A DNA stretch of 64,000 nucleotides from DATJLY01 sp035532935 (GCA_035532935.1 DATKQE010000113.1:4399-68398), one strand, 5' to 3'. Shown: positions 1-8,577, counted from the stretch's first letter. Program-made: numbers and translations. The notes: generated by a model not told the origin, from the sequence alone.

Positions 1-2
1 TC

Positions 3-1268
3 GGCTGTTCGGAGGGTGGCCGGCAAGGCATGGTGATGTCGCAGCTATTCCCTCAATACTTCGACGGTATCGTTGCCGGGGATCCGGTCTATGATACGCA
101 GCTCGTCAATCTCGCCGAGATTTGGAGCATGGAGCAGATCCTGAACGTCTATCAATCGACGCCGGGTCTGCCGCCGCTCCAATATGTTTCAGAACCGCCC
201 CCTCAGGCCCACGAACCGATCTTGTACCCCGCGCTTCCCGTGGCAGATCAAAGCCTTTTCGAGACGGCCCTGCTTCAAGCCTGCGATTCGCTTGACGGAG
301 TCGCAGACGGCGTCATCGACAACTTGCCCGCGTGCCAGAAGATCTTCGATCCGACCACGGCCACGTATGTTTCGGGTGGTGTGACGTATCAGCTTGAATG
401 CACCGGCGCGAAGAACGCCACGTGCCTGTCTCCTCTCCAGATCCAAGCCATCGAGAAGATCAATCAGGGACCGCGGACAAGCGGCGGCCTGACGATCAAG
501 GCACCGGCCGGCAGCGTTGCCGAGGATCATGCCGACAATACGGTTCCGGGTTATGCCTATGACGGCGGCTACATGACGACGGTCGGAATCCCCGCCCGCA
601 ACGTCGGGACACCAACCACGCCGCCTTCCAGCGAGAGTCTTGTCGCTCAGCTTCCGTACGCGTTCATTTCGCCGTCTGATCCCAGCTTCGATCCGCTGTC
701 GTTTAATTTCGACACGGACCTGGGAATGTTGACGGTCTCGACACCCAAGATCTATTCCTCGACTTCGCTCGACATCTCGAAATTCATCAACTATGGCCAC
801 AAGATCATCTGGTATCACGGTCTCACCGATCCGGGTCCGCAGGTGCTCGGTACGATCACTTACTACGGCGAGATGGCGAACCAGCACGGCGGCTTGCAGG
901 CTGCCCAGCGTTTCTCGCGGCTCTATCCGGTGCCGAACATGGATCACTGCACGGGCGGTGCAACGACGGACCAATTCGACATGCTTACGCCTCTGGTCGA
1001 TTGGGTTGAGCACGGTACGGCGCCAGGACCGATCATCGCCAAGGGCGTGAATTTCAATGCTGCGACCTATCAGGTGGGCTTCGTTTCGGGTCTGCCCGAC
1101 AACGCGCCGACCACACGCAGCCGACCGCTTTGTCCTTATCCGCAGGAAGCGCGGTTTACCGGCAGCGTCAAGGTCGTGAATGGCGTGCCGGTGGCCAGCG
1201 ATCCGGCAGAGCTCGCCGACGCCTCGAACTATACCTGCATCATGCCGCCGCCGCCGTATCTGCAGTAA
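3..1268 (+). CDS. Tannase/feruloyl esterase family hydrolase (5' end outside window)
   Basis: Secreted-type carboxylesterase family (tannase, feruloyl esterase) that cleaves ester bonds of plant phenolics; the substrate of this copy is unknown. The reading frame is open from the first bases, so the gene starts upstream. The first visible codons give GCSEGGRQG, the nucleophile motif (serine at codon 3). A calcium-binding-like loop follows (LDGVADGVIDNLPAC), then the acid region YHGLTDPG and the histidine region NMDHCTGG. Together these form the CS-D-HC arrangement, in which cysteines next to the catalytic Ser and His are disulfide-bonded. 421 codons are visible; family members usually have 500-600, so the signal peptide and N-terminal part of the hydrolase domain lie outside. 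A strong terminator follows 35 bases after the stop. Confidence 0.9.
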   Translation, partial: GCSEGGRQGMVMSQLFPQYFDGIVAGDPVYDTQLVNLAEIWSMEQILNVYQSTPGLPPLQYVSEPPPQAHEPILYPALPVADQSLFETALLQACDSLDGVADGVIDNLPACQKIFDPTTATYVSGGVTYQLECTGAKNATCLSPLQIQAIEKINQGPRTSGGLTIKAPAGSVAEDHADNTVPGYAYDGGYMTTVGIPARNVGTPTTPPSSESLVAQLPYAFISPSDPSFDPLSFNFDTDLGMLTVSTPKIYSSTSLDISKFINYGHKIIWYHGLTDPGPQVLGTITYYGEMANQHGGLQAAQRFSRLYPVPNMDHCTGGATTDQFDMLTPLVDWVEHGTAPGPIIAKGVNFNAATYQVGFVSGLPDNAPTTRSRPLCPYPQEARFTGSVKVVNGVPVASDPAELADASNYTCIMPPPPYLQ

Positions 1269-1302
1269 AGCAGCAGCAGACCGGCAAACGGCTGGCACAA
1301 GC

Positions 1303-1334
1303 GAAGGGCGGGAACAACCCGCCCTTCTTCTTTC
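1303..1334 (+). terminator. Rho-independent terminator after the tannase gene
   Basis: A perfect 10-bp stem (GAAGGGCGGG at 1303-1312 pairing with 1318-1327) with an AACAA loop is followed by TTCTTT at 1328-1333. It lies 35 bases after the tannase stop codon. Confidence 0.88.
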
Positions 1335-1407
1335 GGACGGTCGCCAAGGCCTTCGCCGGGTCCCGTCACTGTCCAAGAGCTTTCCTCACAGGATCTTCGT
1401 CTTACCG

Positions 1408-1518
1408 GTGAACGGCCAAACCGACGGCCAGATCACCAAGCTCAAGCTCGTCAAACGACAGATGTATGGCCGTGGCAAGCTTGACCTGCTTCGCGCTCGC
1501 CTACGCGGCGCCGCATGA
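1408..1518 (+). pseudogene. Possible IS66-type transposase N-terminal remnant
   Basis: An open stretch ends in QITKLKLVKRQMYGRGKLD, followed by LLRARLRGAA and a stop. It resembles the start of IS66 TnpC, where a helical KLK repeat leads into a motif like RxxYGRxSEKLD. The serine/glutamate of that motif is missing, so a short deletion would be required. No start codon, Shine-Dalgarno sequence or inverted repeats were found. This is a weak similarity over about 30 residues and could be chance. Confidence 0.3.
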
Positions 1519-1743
1519 GAAAACCTACTGTACCTGCACCGAGATTGAGTCAGAGCCAATCTTCGGCGCGTGTTCACATCCAGATGGGCTCTGATAGGTT
1601 TGGGTTGCGAATTTGCTAAAGCCAGAAGGGACCTCTTGGTCCGGGGCGAACCAAATGACGCGGGCGAAGCGCGTGCGAAAAAGATGACGCCCGGGAGTTC
1701 GCTCTCGATCCGATCGCGCTCCGCCGCGCGCCGGCGGCGGGTC
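1519..1743. other. Non-coding stretch with no recognised feature
   Basis: Between the possible IS66 scrap and the amidohydrolase stop I see no gene with a plausible start and ribosome-binding site. No clear tandem repeat or strong promoter hexamer pair was seen. Base composition is less GC-rich around 1520-1640 than in the flanking genes, which fits eroded DNA. Confidence 0.4.
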
Positions 1744-2814
1744 TCAACTCAATCCGTAGAACCGCTTCATATTGCCGTAGAGCAGGTTCCTCTTCACCGC
1801 CTCGGTATACCGGTTCGACTCGATGAACGCCTCGAGCTCGTTCTTGATCGCCGCGTTGGTCGGCTCGTGCGGATAGTCGGAGGCATAAAGGATTTTCTCC
1901 GAGCCGATGGCATCGAGCGCGTATCTGAGGCTCAAGTCGCTTTCGCCCAGCTCCATCGCGACCCAGAAATTGTCGCCGCGGATATAGTCGGATGGCTTCT
2001 TCTTGAGCCGCGTGCGCACGGCGCTGCCGAAGACAGAGTTATATTCGTAATCGAGCCGGTCCATCATGAAGGGGACCCAGCCGCAGCCGCCTTCGAGATA
2101 GGCCACGCGGAGCTTCGGGAATGCATCGAACACGCCGGCGAAGATCATGTCGGTCAACTGGATCATCAGCGGCACCGGATGCTCGAGCGCGTGGACGCCC
2201 GCGAATTCGCGGAAATGGTCGAAGCCGAAACCGCGCGAGGGCGCGCCGTGGAGCGCCAAGGGCATGTCGTGGCGCTCGGCGGCTTCGTAGATCGGCCAGA
2301 AGCTCTTGTCGCCATAGGTTTTGCCGGTATGCGTCACCGCCGGCAGCAGCATGGCGACGAAATTCCGGCGTTCCTTCTTGCAGCGCGCCAATTCCTTCGC
2401 CGCCTCGTCCGGCTCCTGCACGGCGAGCATGCCGACGCCGTAAAGCCGCTTGTCCTTGCGGCAATAGAGATCCTCGAGCCAATTATTGTAGGCTATTGCC
2501 GTCGCCACCGCCCAGCGATGGTCGGTCATGAGCCCGAGCGCGAGGCCGGCCGTCGGATAGAGCACGCTTCCTTCGGCATTGATCATCGCCAGGATCTCGC
2601 CCCAGATCCGCGCGTCGGTATAGGTGTATTGGCGGTCGGGATCCTCCTTCGCCATCACCACGCCGCGCGCCCAGCCGTCGAGCGAAGGGAAGATGCTCCA
2701 CGGCTGGAAGAACCGCATGCCCTCGTACGCGCCCTCGTAATAGTGGGCGAGCTCCTGGTCGTTCTCGAGCACGTGGCCATCGCCATCGAACACGGTGAAG
2801 CGCGCTGCGGACAT
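1744..2814 (-). CDS. Amidohydrolase 2 family (ACMSD-like) hydrolase/decarboxylase
   Basis: Member of the amidohydrolase-2 metal-dependent TIM-barrel family, which includes aminocarboxymuconate-semialdehyde decarboxylase and related aromatic-acid decarboxylases. Visible signatures are an N-terminal FDGDGHV metal-binding segment, LALHGAPS mid-protein, LEGGCGWVPF, and the late YASDYPHEPTN segment carrying the catalytic/metal aspartate. Length is 356 aa, normal for the family. The start at 2814 is preceded by a GGAGA Shine-Dalgarno; a start at 2889 would add 25 unrelated residues and overlap the upstream gene by ATGA, so I prefer 2814. It is last in the minus-strand degradative string, downstream of a flavin hydroxylase, which suggests ring-cleavage product processing. 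The exact reaction is not determined. Confidence 0.85.
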   Translation of the reverse strand: MSAARFTVFDGDGHVLENDQELAHYYEGAYEGMRFFQPWSIFPSLDGWARGVVMAKEDPDRQYTYTDARIWGEILAMINAEGSVLYPTAGLALGLMTDHRWAVATAIAYNNWLEDLYCRKDKRLYGVGMLAVQEPDEAAKELARCKKERRNFVAMLLPAVTHTGKTYGDKSFWPIYEAAERHDMPLALHGAPSRGFGFDHFREFAGVHALEHPVPLMIQLTDMIFAGVFDAFPKLRVAYLEGGCGWVPFMMDRLDYEYNSVFGSAVRTRLKKKPSDYIRGDNFWVAMELGESDLSLRYALDAIGSEKILYASDYPHEPTNAAIKNELEAFIESNRYTEAVKRNLLYGNMKRFYGLS

Positions 2815-2885
2815 GGCGAGTTCTCCGCTGTGAAAATGATGCGGCGACGGTAGTTCCGGGCCGATCTGCACGCAAGCCGGTCGAC

Positions 2886-4520
2886 TCATCGGCGCGCGAC
2901 GCGCGCCCCGGCCCCTCGCACGCGGTCGACAAGGGCGAAGCAGTCAGGCGGCAGCGAGTCGGAGCGCCACGCGACATGACCATCCGGGCGGACCAGGACG
3001 AGCGCCTTTTCATAGGCGGCGGTGACGTCGGGATGATCCAGCGTCGCGACGACCAGCGGCACACCGCGAGCGGCGGCGGCGGCGGCGAGTGCCCCGGCGT
3101 CAGGCGCCTGCGTCCCCAGCCGCAGCAAGGTGAAGCCGCGCCCGAACAGATCGAGCGTCGATCGCGCGTTTTCGATGGCGACATGCGGTGCACGCGAGCC
3201 CGGACGCGCGACGGGAACGTAGCTCACCGGATCGTCCGGCGGCGGCGCGGTTCCGTCGGGCACGCACAGGGGCGAGGGATCGTAGCGGTAGCCGAGTTGC
3301 ACGCCCTCCGAGTCGAACTCGATGCGGAGGCTGTCGGCGAGCGCCTCGCCGACCGCGCGCCGGCGCTCCGCCGCGTCCGGACCTTCCTCGTCCAGCCGCT
3401 CGCACTGCTGCGGCACGACCCAGAGCCGATAATTTTCGCCGGCGGCGGTGACGTTGCGCCAACCGACCGGGCGCCGCTCGAGGTCGTAAGCGTCAAGCAG
3501 CCAAGGCCCGCCCCATCCCTTGAGCACGGCGTCCAGCTTCCAGCCGAGGTCGACCGCATCGCCGATCCCGGTGTTCATGCCAAAGCCGCCGGTCGGCGAG
3601 AGTTGATGCGCCGCATCGCCGGCGAGGAACACCCGCCCGCACCCATAGCGTTCGGCGACCAACTGGCGACGCGTCCAGGCCAGCGTGCCGCGCCATTCGT
3701 GCGGGAAGTCGCGACCGACCGCGTGTCGCAGCCGCGCCTCCATGTCGAAGTCGTCCGCTTCGGCGTCGTCCGGCACGCGGGTGATCGCAAACCGCCAGAG
3801 ATCGCGCCCGTCGATGGACAGCAGGTTCGCCCATACCCCCTCCGTGCCGACCAGCATGTAGCGGATCGCGTTCCCGATGCCCGGTGCGCGCGGAAGGGCG
3901 GTGGTACGGAAAAAGCCGTGCATCGAACGGCCGAGCGTTCCCGTACCCTCGAGTCCGATGCCGACGGCCGCGCGGACCTCGCTCAACGCGCCATCGCAGC
4001 CGACGAGATAACGCGCGGTGACGGTGGCGCGCGCGCCGGTCGCCTCGTCCGCGACGTCGGCGACCACGCGGTCGGCCTCGGCGCGGAATTGGACCAACCG
4101 GCAGCGATGGCGCAACATGACGGTCGGCAAGGTGTCGCAGAACTCCTGCAGGATCGGATCGAACCACATCTGCGGACAGTGGTGGTAAGTCTCCGGGCTG
4201 TGCCGCGTCACGTCGCGCGCCCGCGCGGCCGGGCGGGCAAGCCGGCCCAGCTCATGGCCGGTCATGCTGGTCACGAAGGCGACGTCGTGCGGATGGTCGT
4301 CGGGAAAAGGGGCGTTGCGCACTTGGTCGGCGACGCCCCAGCGCCGGCAGAACTCCATCGTTCGGACGTTGACCAGGTTCATCTTGGAGTGAACCACCGG
4401 CCGGCCGCGCAGCTCGACCAAAATGCAGGAAACCCCGCGCCAGCCGAGCTCGGCGGCGAGCGCCAGCCCGACCGGTCCGCCGCCGACGATCAGGACATCC
4501 GTTGCGTCGGGTAAATGCAT
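2886..4520 (-). CDS. FAD-dependent aromatic hydroxylase (PheA/TfdB/MhpA type)
   Basis: Class A flavoprotein monooxygenase that hydroxylates phenolic rings using NAD(P)H and O2. The N-terminal dinucleotide fold shows LIVGGGPVGLALAAELGWRG, the middle has the VGCDGA (DG) motif, and VFLAGDAAHQLSPTGGFGMN is the GD motif contacting the FAD ribityl chain. The C-terminal ~130 residues look like the thioredoxin-like domain of the phenol hydroxylase subgroup. 544 aa is typical. The ATG at 4520 is preceded by AGGTGA at good spacing; a TTG one codon upstream is less likely. It ends 71 bases before the chosen amidohydrolase start, consistent with co-transcription. The substrate is unknown. Confidence 0.88.
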   Translation of the reverse strand: MHLPDATDVLIVGGGPVGLALAAELGWRGVSCILVELRGRPVVHSKMNLVNVRTMEFCRRWGVADQVRNAPFPDDHPHDVAFVTSMTGHELGRLARPAARARDVTRHSPETYHHCPQMWFDPILQEFCDTLPTVMLRHRCRLVQFRAEADRVVADVADEATGARATVTARYLVGCDGALSEVRAAVGIGLEGTGTLGRSMHGFFRTTALPRAPGIGNAIRYMLVGTEGVWANLLSIDGRDLWRFAITRVPDDAEADDFDMEARLRHAVGRDFPHEWRGTLAWTRRQLVAERYGCGRVFLAGDAAHQLSPTGGFGMNTGIGDAVDLGWKLDAVLKGWGGPWLLDAYDLERRPVGWRNVTAAGENYRLWVVPQQCERLDEEGPDAAERRRAVGEALADSLRIEFDSEGVQLGYRYDPSPLCVPDGTAPPPDDPVSYVPVARPGSRAPHVAIENARSTLDLFGRGFTLLRLGTQAPDAGALAAAAAARGVPLVVATLDHPDVTAAYEKALVLVRPDGHVAWRSDSLPPDCFALVDRVRGAGARVARR

Positions 4521-4530
4521 CAAGCGTCAC

Positions 4531-4690
4531 CTATGTCATGGCGGCCAAGCCGAGTGTGCCGCCCAATTCGCGGAATTGGAACATCAGGCAACGGTCGATC
4601 TCGAGCCTCGGCCCGCTGCCCGGCGATTCACCCGTCGGGTTCGCCTTGATCGCCTCGCCCATCTCGAACAAGGCACGGATGCTTATACCA
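4531..4690 (-). pseudogene. Truncated ORF, C-terminal end of an unidentified protein
   Basis: On the minus strand a frame reads ISIRALFEMGEAIKANPTGE, then PRLEIDRCLMFQFRELGG, ending LGLAAMT with a TAG at 4531-4533, 10 bases before the hydroxylase ATG. The TAG overlaps the hydroxylase Shine-Dalgarno, as expected for the last codons of a former upstream operon gene. Composition and codon use look coding. Its 5' part is missing and the frame runs straight into the transposase remnant at about 4689. I do not recognise the family. Confidence 0.5.
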
Positions 4691-4869
4691 GACCTATTGC
4701 TCGATCCTTCGGCGCGGGATCACGGGCGTTTACCACCATGTCTCTCAGCCGCACTCGAAGCGGCATCTGTGCGAATTCGATTTCCAGCCCAACGAGCGCA
4801 TGGCACTTGACGTGACCGACGCGGAATGCGTGGCGAAAGCCACCGAGGGAGTGATTGGACAGCGCCGGC
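4689..4869 (+). mobile_element. ISXO2-like (IS1595 family) transposase C-terminal remnant
   Basis: The plus-strand frame gives YCSILRRGITGVYHHVS, then KRHLCEFDFQPNERMALDV and ATEGVIGQR. This matches the ending of ISXO2-like transposases, where a Y/F-S-I-L-K-R-G-hydrophobic-x-G-x-Y-H-H-V-S motif precedes R-Y-L-x-E-F-D-F-x-x-N-x-R and a final G-K-R-L-T-Y. About 57 codons remain. The N-terminal zinc ribbon and DDE core are absent and no start is available. The fragment abuts the CoA-transferase stop codon on one side and the truncated minus-strand ORF on the other, so it is probably the scar of an insertion that destroyed that gene. Confidence 0.8.
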
Positions 4870-4872
4870 GGC

Positions 4873-6093
4873 TCATCGTCTGTCGCCTTGGAGCACGACC
4901 TTTGCCGCGATCAGCGCGTCGATCTCGGTCGCCTCGATCCCGGCTTCGGCCAGCACCTCGCAGGTGTGCTCGCCGAGCCGCGGCGGCGGCAGGCGCAGAG
5001 TGAAATCGTAGGCGTCGCTGGCAATGGGAAGCTTCGGCAGGTTCCCGATCCGCCCGTCCTCCATCGGCACCGGCAGGAGCTGGCCGCTCGCTTTCAGGTG
5101 AGGATCGTCGAGCAGCTGGTCCGGCCGGCGCAGCGGCGCGTAGGGCACGCCTGCACGCTCGAGCATGTGCTGCAGCTCGGCACTGCCATGGCGGGCGACC
5201 GCCGCGCGCACGGGCGGCAGCATCCTTTCCTGCGCGGCCACACGCTTCTCGTTCGTGTCGAGCCGCTCGTCCGCGAACAGCGCCTGCAGCCCGAACGCCG
5301 CGCAGAACCGCTCCCAATGCGCGTTGGACGTGACGCCGATAAAGACCTGCTCGTCATCTTCCGTTGCGAACAAATGGAAGATGCCCCAGCCCATGCGCAA
5401 CGACTGGCCGATCTCTGCCATGGAGCGCGACGGCTGGCCGGTGGCCACGGCGCGGGCCATCCATTGGCCGACCCAGAACACGCTCGTCTCGAACAGGCCG
5501 GCGGTGAGCCTCTGGCCGCGTCCGGTCTCCGCGCGCCGGTGGAGCGCGGCGAGAATGCCGATGACGCCGTAGGTGGCGGCGCCGATGTCGATGATGGACG
5601 CGCCCGCGCGCAGCGGCCGTCCCGGCGGGCCGGTCATGAAGGCGAGACCACCCATCATCTGCGCCAGCTCGTCGAGCGACGGCCGGTGCTCATAGGGACC
5701 GGGCAGGAAGCCCTTGATCGCCATGGCGACCAGCCGGGGATTTTCCGCCGCGAGCACGTCGTAGCCGAGCCCGAGCCGCTCGAGCGCGCCGGGCGCGTAA
5801 TTGTCCAGGCACACGTCACACGACCGCACCAGCCGGAGCAGCAGTTCCTTGCCCCGGGGCGACTTCAGGTCGATGGCGACGCTGCGCTTGTTGCGGTTGA
5901 AGAAATAATAGCCCGACCCGGCGCCGGGCATGCGACGCGCCTGGTCGCCGCCGTCCGGATGCTCGATCTTGATCACGTCGGCGCCCAGATCGGCAAGGAT
6001 CAAGGACGCCGTGGGCCCGGCCACGATGTGACCCAGCTCGAGCACGCGCAAGCCCTTGAGCGGAAGGGGATCGGATGCGACGGCAGCGGTCAT
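4873..6093 (-). CDS. CaiB/BaiF class III CoA-transferase
   Basis: Moves CoA between acyl groups (formyl-CoA transferase, benzylsuccinate and carnitine CoA-transferase relatives). The N-terminus shows the family pattern GLRVLELGHIVAGPTASLILADLGADVIKIE. The middle has RSVAIDLKSPRGKELL and GPPGRPLRAGASIIDIGAATYG, whose aspartate corresponds to the covalent acyl-bearing catalytic Asp. 406 aa is usual. The start at 6093 gives the canonical N-terminus; a start at 6162 would add 23 arginine-rich residues with no family resemblance. There is no strong Shine-Dalgarno. It lies between an MFS transporter gene and an insertion scar and would activate an organic acid as its CoA ester. Confidence 0.88.
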   Translation of the reverse strand: MTAAVASDPLPLKGLRVLELGHIVAGPTASLILADLGADVIKIEHPDGGDQARRMPGAGSGYYFFNRNKRSVAIDLKSPRGKELLLRLVRSCDVCLDNYAPGALERLGLGYDVLAAENPRLVAMAIKGFLPGPYEHRPSLDELAQMMGGLAFMTGPPGRPLRAGASIIDIGAATYGVIGILAALHRRAETGRGQRLTAGLFETSVFWVGQWMARAVATGQPSRSMAEIGQSLRMGWGIFHLFATEDDEQVFIGVTSNAHWERFCAAFGLQALFADERLDTNEKRVAAQERMLPPVRAAVARHGSAELQHMLERAGVPYAPLRRPDQLLDDPHLKASGQLLPVPMEDGRIGNLPKLPIASDAYDFTLRLPPPRLGEHTCEVLAEAGIEATEIDALIAAKVVLQGDRR

Positions 6094-6210
6094 GTTATGC
6101 GCACAGGCTCTGATGGACGGCGAGCGCGACGTGAGCCTGCGGGTCCGGCGCCGGGTCGTCAAGCGACAAGGCGCCAGGCGCGATCAAGACCGAGGCCGAT
6201 GGCGACGCGA

Positions 6211-7674
6211 TCATCGACCAGCGCGCCGTGGCGCCGCGTCCGCCGCGGCGCGGCCGCCGTCGCGAACGCTGCGTCGCCCATTCCGCAGACCCAAAAGCAT
6301 GGAAAGGCCCAACACCGCGATCTGCGATCCGATCGCGACTCCCAATGCATGGCCATAGTCGGCCGGGGTCGTCCCGTCGCCGAGCATTGCGAAGAAGATG
6401 CTGCCGATGGCCGGAACGCTGATCGACGAGCCGATCTGCAAGGTCGAATTCATCATGCCGGCGGCAAGGCCGGTATGGTTCCGCGGAACCTCGCCGAGAA
6501 TGGCGTTGATCATTTCGGGCATGGCGATGCCTTGGCCGAAACCGGCGGTGAAGATCACGATGAAAATGGCCCAGCCGCCGATCTGCAGGGCGGCGCATAG
6601 CGCAATCCCGCCATAGCCGAGGAGTTCGAGCGCCATGCCGACGCCGAACAAATAGGGGCGCGCGGCCGCCGGGAAGCGCGTCGCCAGCATCGGGCCGAGA
6701 AAATTGGCGATTCCGTAGGGCAGGACGGCGAGTCCGGCGGCAAGCGGCGTTCGGCTCAAGCCGGCCTGGAGATAGAGCGAGAAGAACACATAGAACGGCG
6801 CCGTGAAGAAAAAAAGGAAGGCGACGACCAGCCCGCGCCGGAAGCTGCCAATCTGCAACAGGGCCGCGTCGAGGATCGGCATGCCGCCGCGGCGCGCGAG
6901 CCGGCGCTCGAAGGCCAGAAATGCGCCGAGCAGCGGCAACGAGGCAGCGAGAAGCGCGAGCACCCAAGGCGCCCAATGTTCGCCGCGTCCGATCGAGAGC
7001 GGGACGATGAAGCTCGCAAGGGCGGCGGAGAGGAGCAGGACGCCGCCATAGTCCATCCGCGGCCTCTCTCGGCTGCCGCTTTCGGGTACGAGGAACGGCA
7101 CCACGGCAAGCGCGACGATGCCGATCGGCAGATTGACGAGGAACGCGAGGCGCCAGCCGAGCCCCCACGCGTCGAGAGAGATCAGCATACCGCCCAGGAA
7201 CTGCCCGCCCGCGACCGCGACCCCGATCCCGGTGCCATAGACGTTGAGCGCCCAGGGGATCTCCTCCGGCGAGAACAGCGTGCGGATGCCGGCGAGAACC
7301 GGCGGCGCCATCAATGCTGCGAACATGCCCTGAAGCACGCGGGCGCCAACCAGAAGCGCGATGCTCGGCGCGAGGCCGCACATCAGCGACGTTGCGACGA
7401 ACCCGGCCATGCCGATGAGAAACATGAGCCGCCGTCCGTACAGATCGCCGAGCCTGCCGCCGGTGATCAGGCACACGGCGTAAGCCGACGTATAGGCCGA
7501 GACGACCAGGCTCGCCTCCGACGCGCTCGCCGCCAAGGCGTCCCGGATGACGGGGAGCGCAATGGTCACGACGAACATGTTGAACGACGGCATGAACGCG
7601 CCGAGCAGCAGCAGATAGAAGGCGATCCGCCGCCGCGCCGGGGTCAAGGTGGTCGAGAGATCTGCTTCCACCAT
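6211..7674 (-). CDS. MFS transporter, DHA2 (EmrB/QacA) 14-TM family
   Basis: Proton-coupled inner-membrane transporter. It begins with a basic cytosolic stretch and a hydrophobic run (FYLLLLGAFMPSFNMFVV), followed by many evenly spaced membrane segments. Motif A is visible as GGRLGDLYGRRLMFLIG after TM2. Length (487 aa) and the long C-terminal half match 14-TM DHA2 exporters rather than 12-TM symporters. The start at 7674 is chosen because the extra 46 residues from 7812 are arginine/proline-rich and overlap a decayed gene. It may export or import a compound handled by the neighbouring hydroxylase and CoA-transferase; the substrate cannot be told from sequence. Confidence 0.85.
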   Translation of the reverse strand: MVEADLSTTLTPARRRIAFYLLLLGAFMPSFNMFVVTIALPVIRDALAASASEASLVVSAYTSAYAVCLITGGRLGDLYGRRLMFLIGMAGFVATSLMCGLAPSIALLVGARVLQGMFAALMAPPVLAGIRTLFSPEEIPWALNVYGTGIGVAVAGGQFLGGMLISLDAWGLGWRLAFLVNLPIGIVALAVVPFLVPESGSRERPRMDYGGVLLLSAALASFIVPLSIGRGEHWAPWVLALLAASLPLLGAFLAFERRLARRGGMPILDAALLQIGSFRRGLVVAFLFFFTAPFYVFFSLYLQAGLSRTPLAAGLAVLPYGIANFLGPMLATRFPAAARPYLFGVGMALELLGYGGIALCAALQIGGWAIFIVIFTAGFGQGIAMPEMINAILGEVPRNHTGLAAGMMNSTLQIGSSISVPAIGSIFFAMLGDGTTPADYGHALGVAIGSQIAVLGLSMLLGLRNGRRSVRDGGRAAADAAPRRAGR

Positions 7675-7741
7675 CGCGCCGATGACCGCGGCATCGCGGC
7701 CCTGCCGCGCTGTCGCGTGAACCGGGTCGTGGGCGCTGGTT

Positions 7742-7852
7742 CTAGAGGCGCCCGGACAAGAACGCCGCGAGCCAGGATCGACGAATGGTCTCGCCCATCG
7801 GTATCCCGGCACCGACTTGGCCGAGATACTCGTTCGTGCCCTTCGTCAGCAT
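7742..7852 (-). pseudogene. Rieske aromatic dioxygenase remnant (first 36 codons)
   Basis: A near-perfect ribosome-binding site (GGGAGGAGCC directly before ATG at 7852) starts a 36-codon frame: MLTKGTNEYLGQVGAG, then PMGETIRRSWLAAFL and a stop. This is recognisably the extreme N-terminus of phthalate-4,5-dioxygenase-type oxygenase subunits, which begin MLTxxxNExLxxVGxGTPMGELxRRYWxPALLS. The Rieske CxH/CxxH motif and everything after it are absent, and no other frame continues the homology before the MFS gene. The usual R-R-Y-W reads R-R-S-W. It is a deletion remnant, or a very short peptide that is still translated. Confidence 0.72.
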
Positions 7853-7956
7853 GGCTCCTCCCGTTCCGCGGTTGCCCGCGTTTGTGCACTTGGCACGCAA
7901 AAAATCGTAAGAGAGCCGTTCGGGCGTGTCAAACCGCGCGCCCGAGGTGAGGCGCA

Positions 7957-8577
7957 TCACTGGGTTGCTTCGACCCCGCGCCGGCAGCCCGGCCTTGCAT
8001 CCATCTGGCGGCCCCACCGGGCGAGATGAACCAGTTCCGGATGCTTGTCGAGGAGCGTGCGACGTCGGTTGAAGATCGGGTAGAGGCCGAAATCCGCGAT
8101 CGACGGCTCATCGATCAGGTACGCACTCTCCGAAAACCTGCGATCGAGATTGCGGAGCGCATCGACGACCCGCCCCTCGTACTCGCCGATGATCGCCGGA
8201 GGAGTCTTCTCCGGCATTTGCGTGCCCAAGGCATTGAGCGTCGAGTGAACCATCATCACATCGGCCGCGACATGGAACAGCCAGGTCATGACCTCGAGCC
8301 GCTTTCTCTTGTCCGCAGGGATGAACGTGCCGGTCTTCTCGGCGAGATAGAGAAGAATGGCCCAGCTCTGCGGAACCGTGATCGGCCGACCGTCCGGGCC
8401 CTCGGGATCGATGATGACAGGAATGCGCGCGTTGGGATTGATCTTCAGGAACTCCGGCGTCTTGGCACCGCCGGCGAAGATGTCGACCTTGTTCAGGCGG
8501 TAGGGAAGACCGAACTCCTCGAGCGCGACCGCCGCGCGCTGGCCGTTGGGTGTGTTTGCGGTAAAGAGGGTGATCAT
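7957..8577 (-). CDS. Glutathione S-transferase family protein
   Basis: A two-domain GST. The thioredoxin-like N-domain (residues 1-80) starts LFTANTPNGQRAAVALEEFG and contains the substrate-side NARIPVIIDPEGPDG segment, with the cis-proline that binds the glutathione backbone. An all-helical C-domain follows, with the SIADFGLYPIF motif (N-capping S/D box). 206 aa is typical. The start is supported by GAGGAG upstream. It lies between an LLM oxidoreductase and the Rieske remnant on the same strand; in degradative clusters such GSTs isomerise ring-cleavage products, dehalogenate or detoxify electrophiles. The precise substrate is unknown. Confidence 0.87.
   Translation of the reverse strand: MITLFTANTPNGQRAAVALEEFGLPYRLNKVDIFAGGAKTPEFLKINPNARIPVIIDPEGPDGRPITVPQSWAILLYLAEKTGTFIPADKRKRLEVMTWLFHVAADVMMVHSTLNALGTQMPEKTPPAIIGEYEGRVVDALRNLDRRFSESAYLIDEPSIADFGLYPIFNRRRTLLDKHPELVHLARWGRQMDARPGCRRGVEATQ

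Noticed and set aside
189..1376. Long minus-strand frame opposite the tannase gene
   Set aside because: Arginine/histidine-rich translation with no family pattern; the plus strand carries the complete tannase motif set, so this is a GC-rich antisense frame.
2976..4514. Long plus-strand frame opposite the FAD hydroxylase
   Set aside because: Its codons are the complement of a well-supported flavoprotein with three diagnostic motifs; composition is typical of antisense frames in GC-rich DNA.
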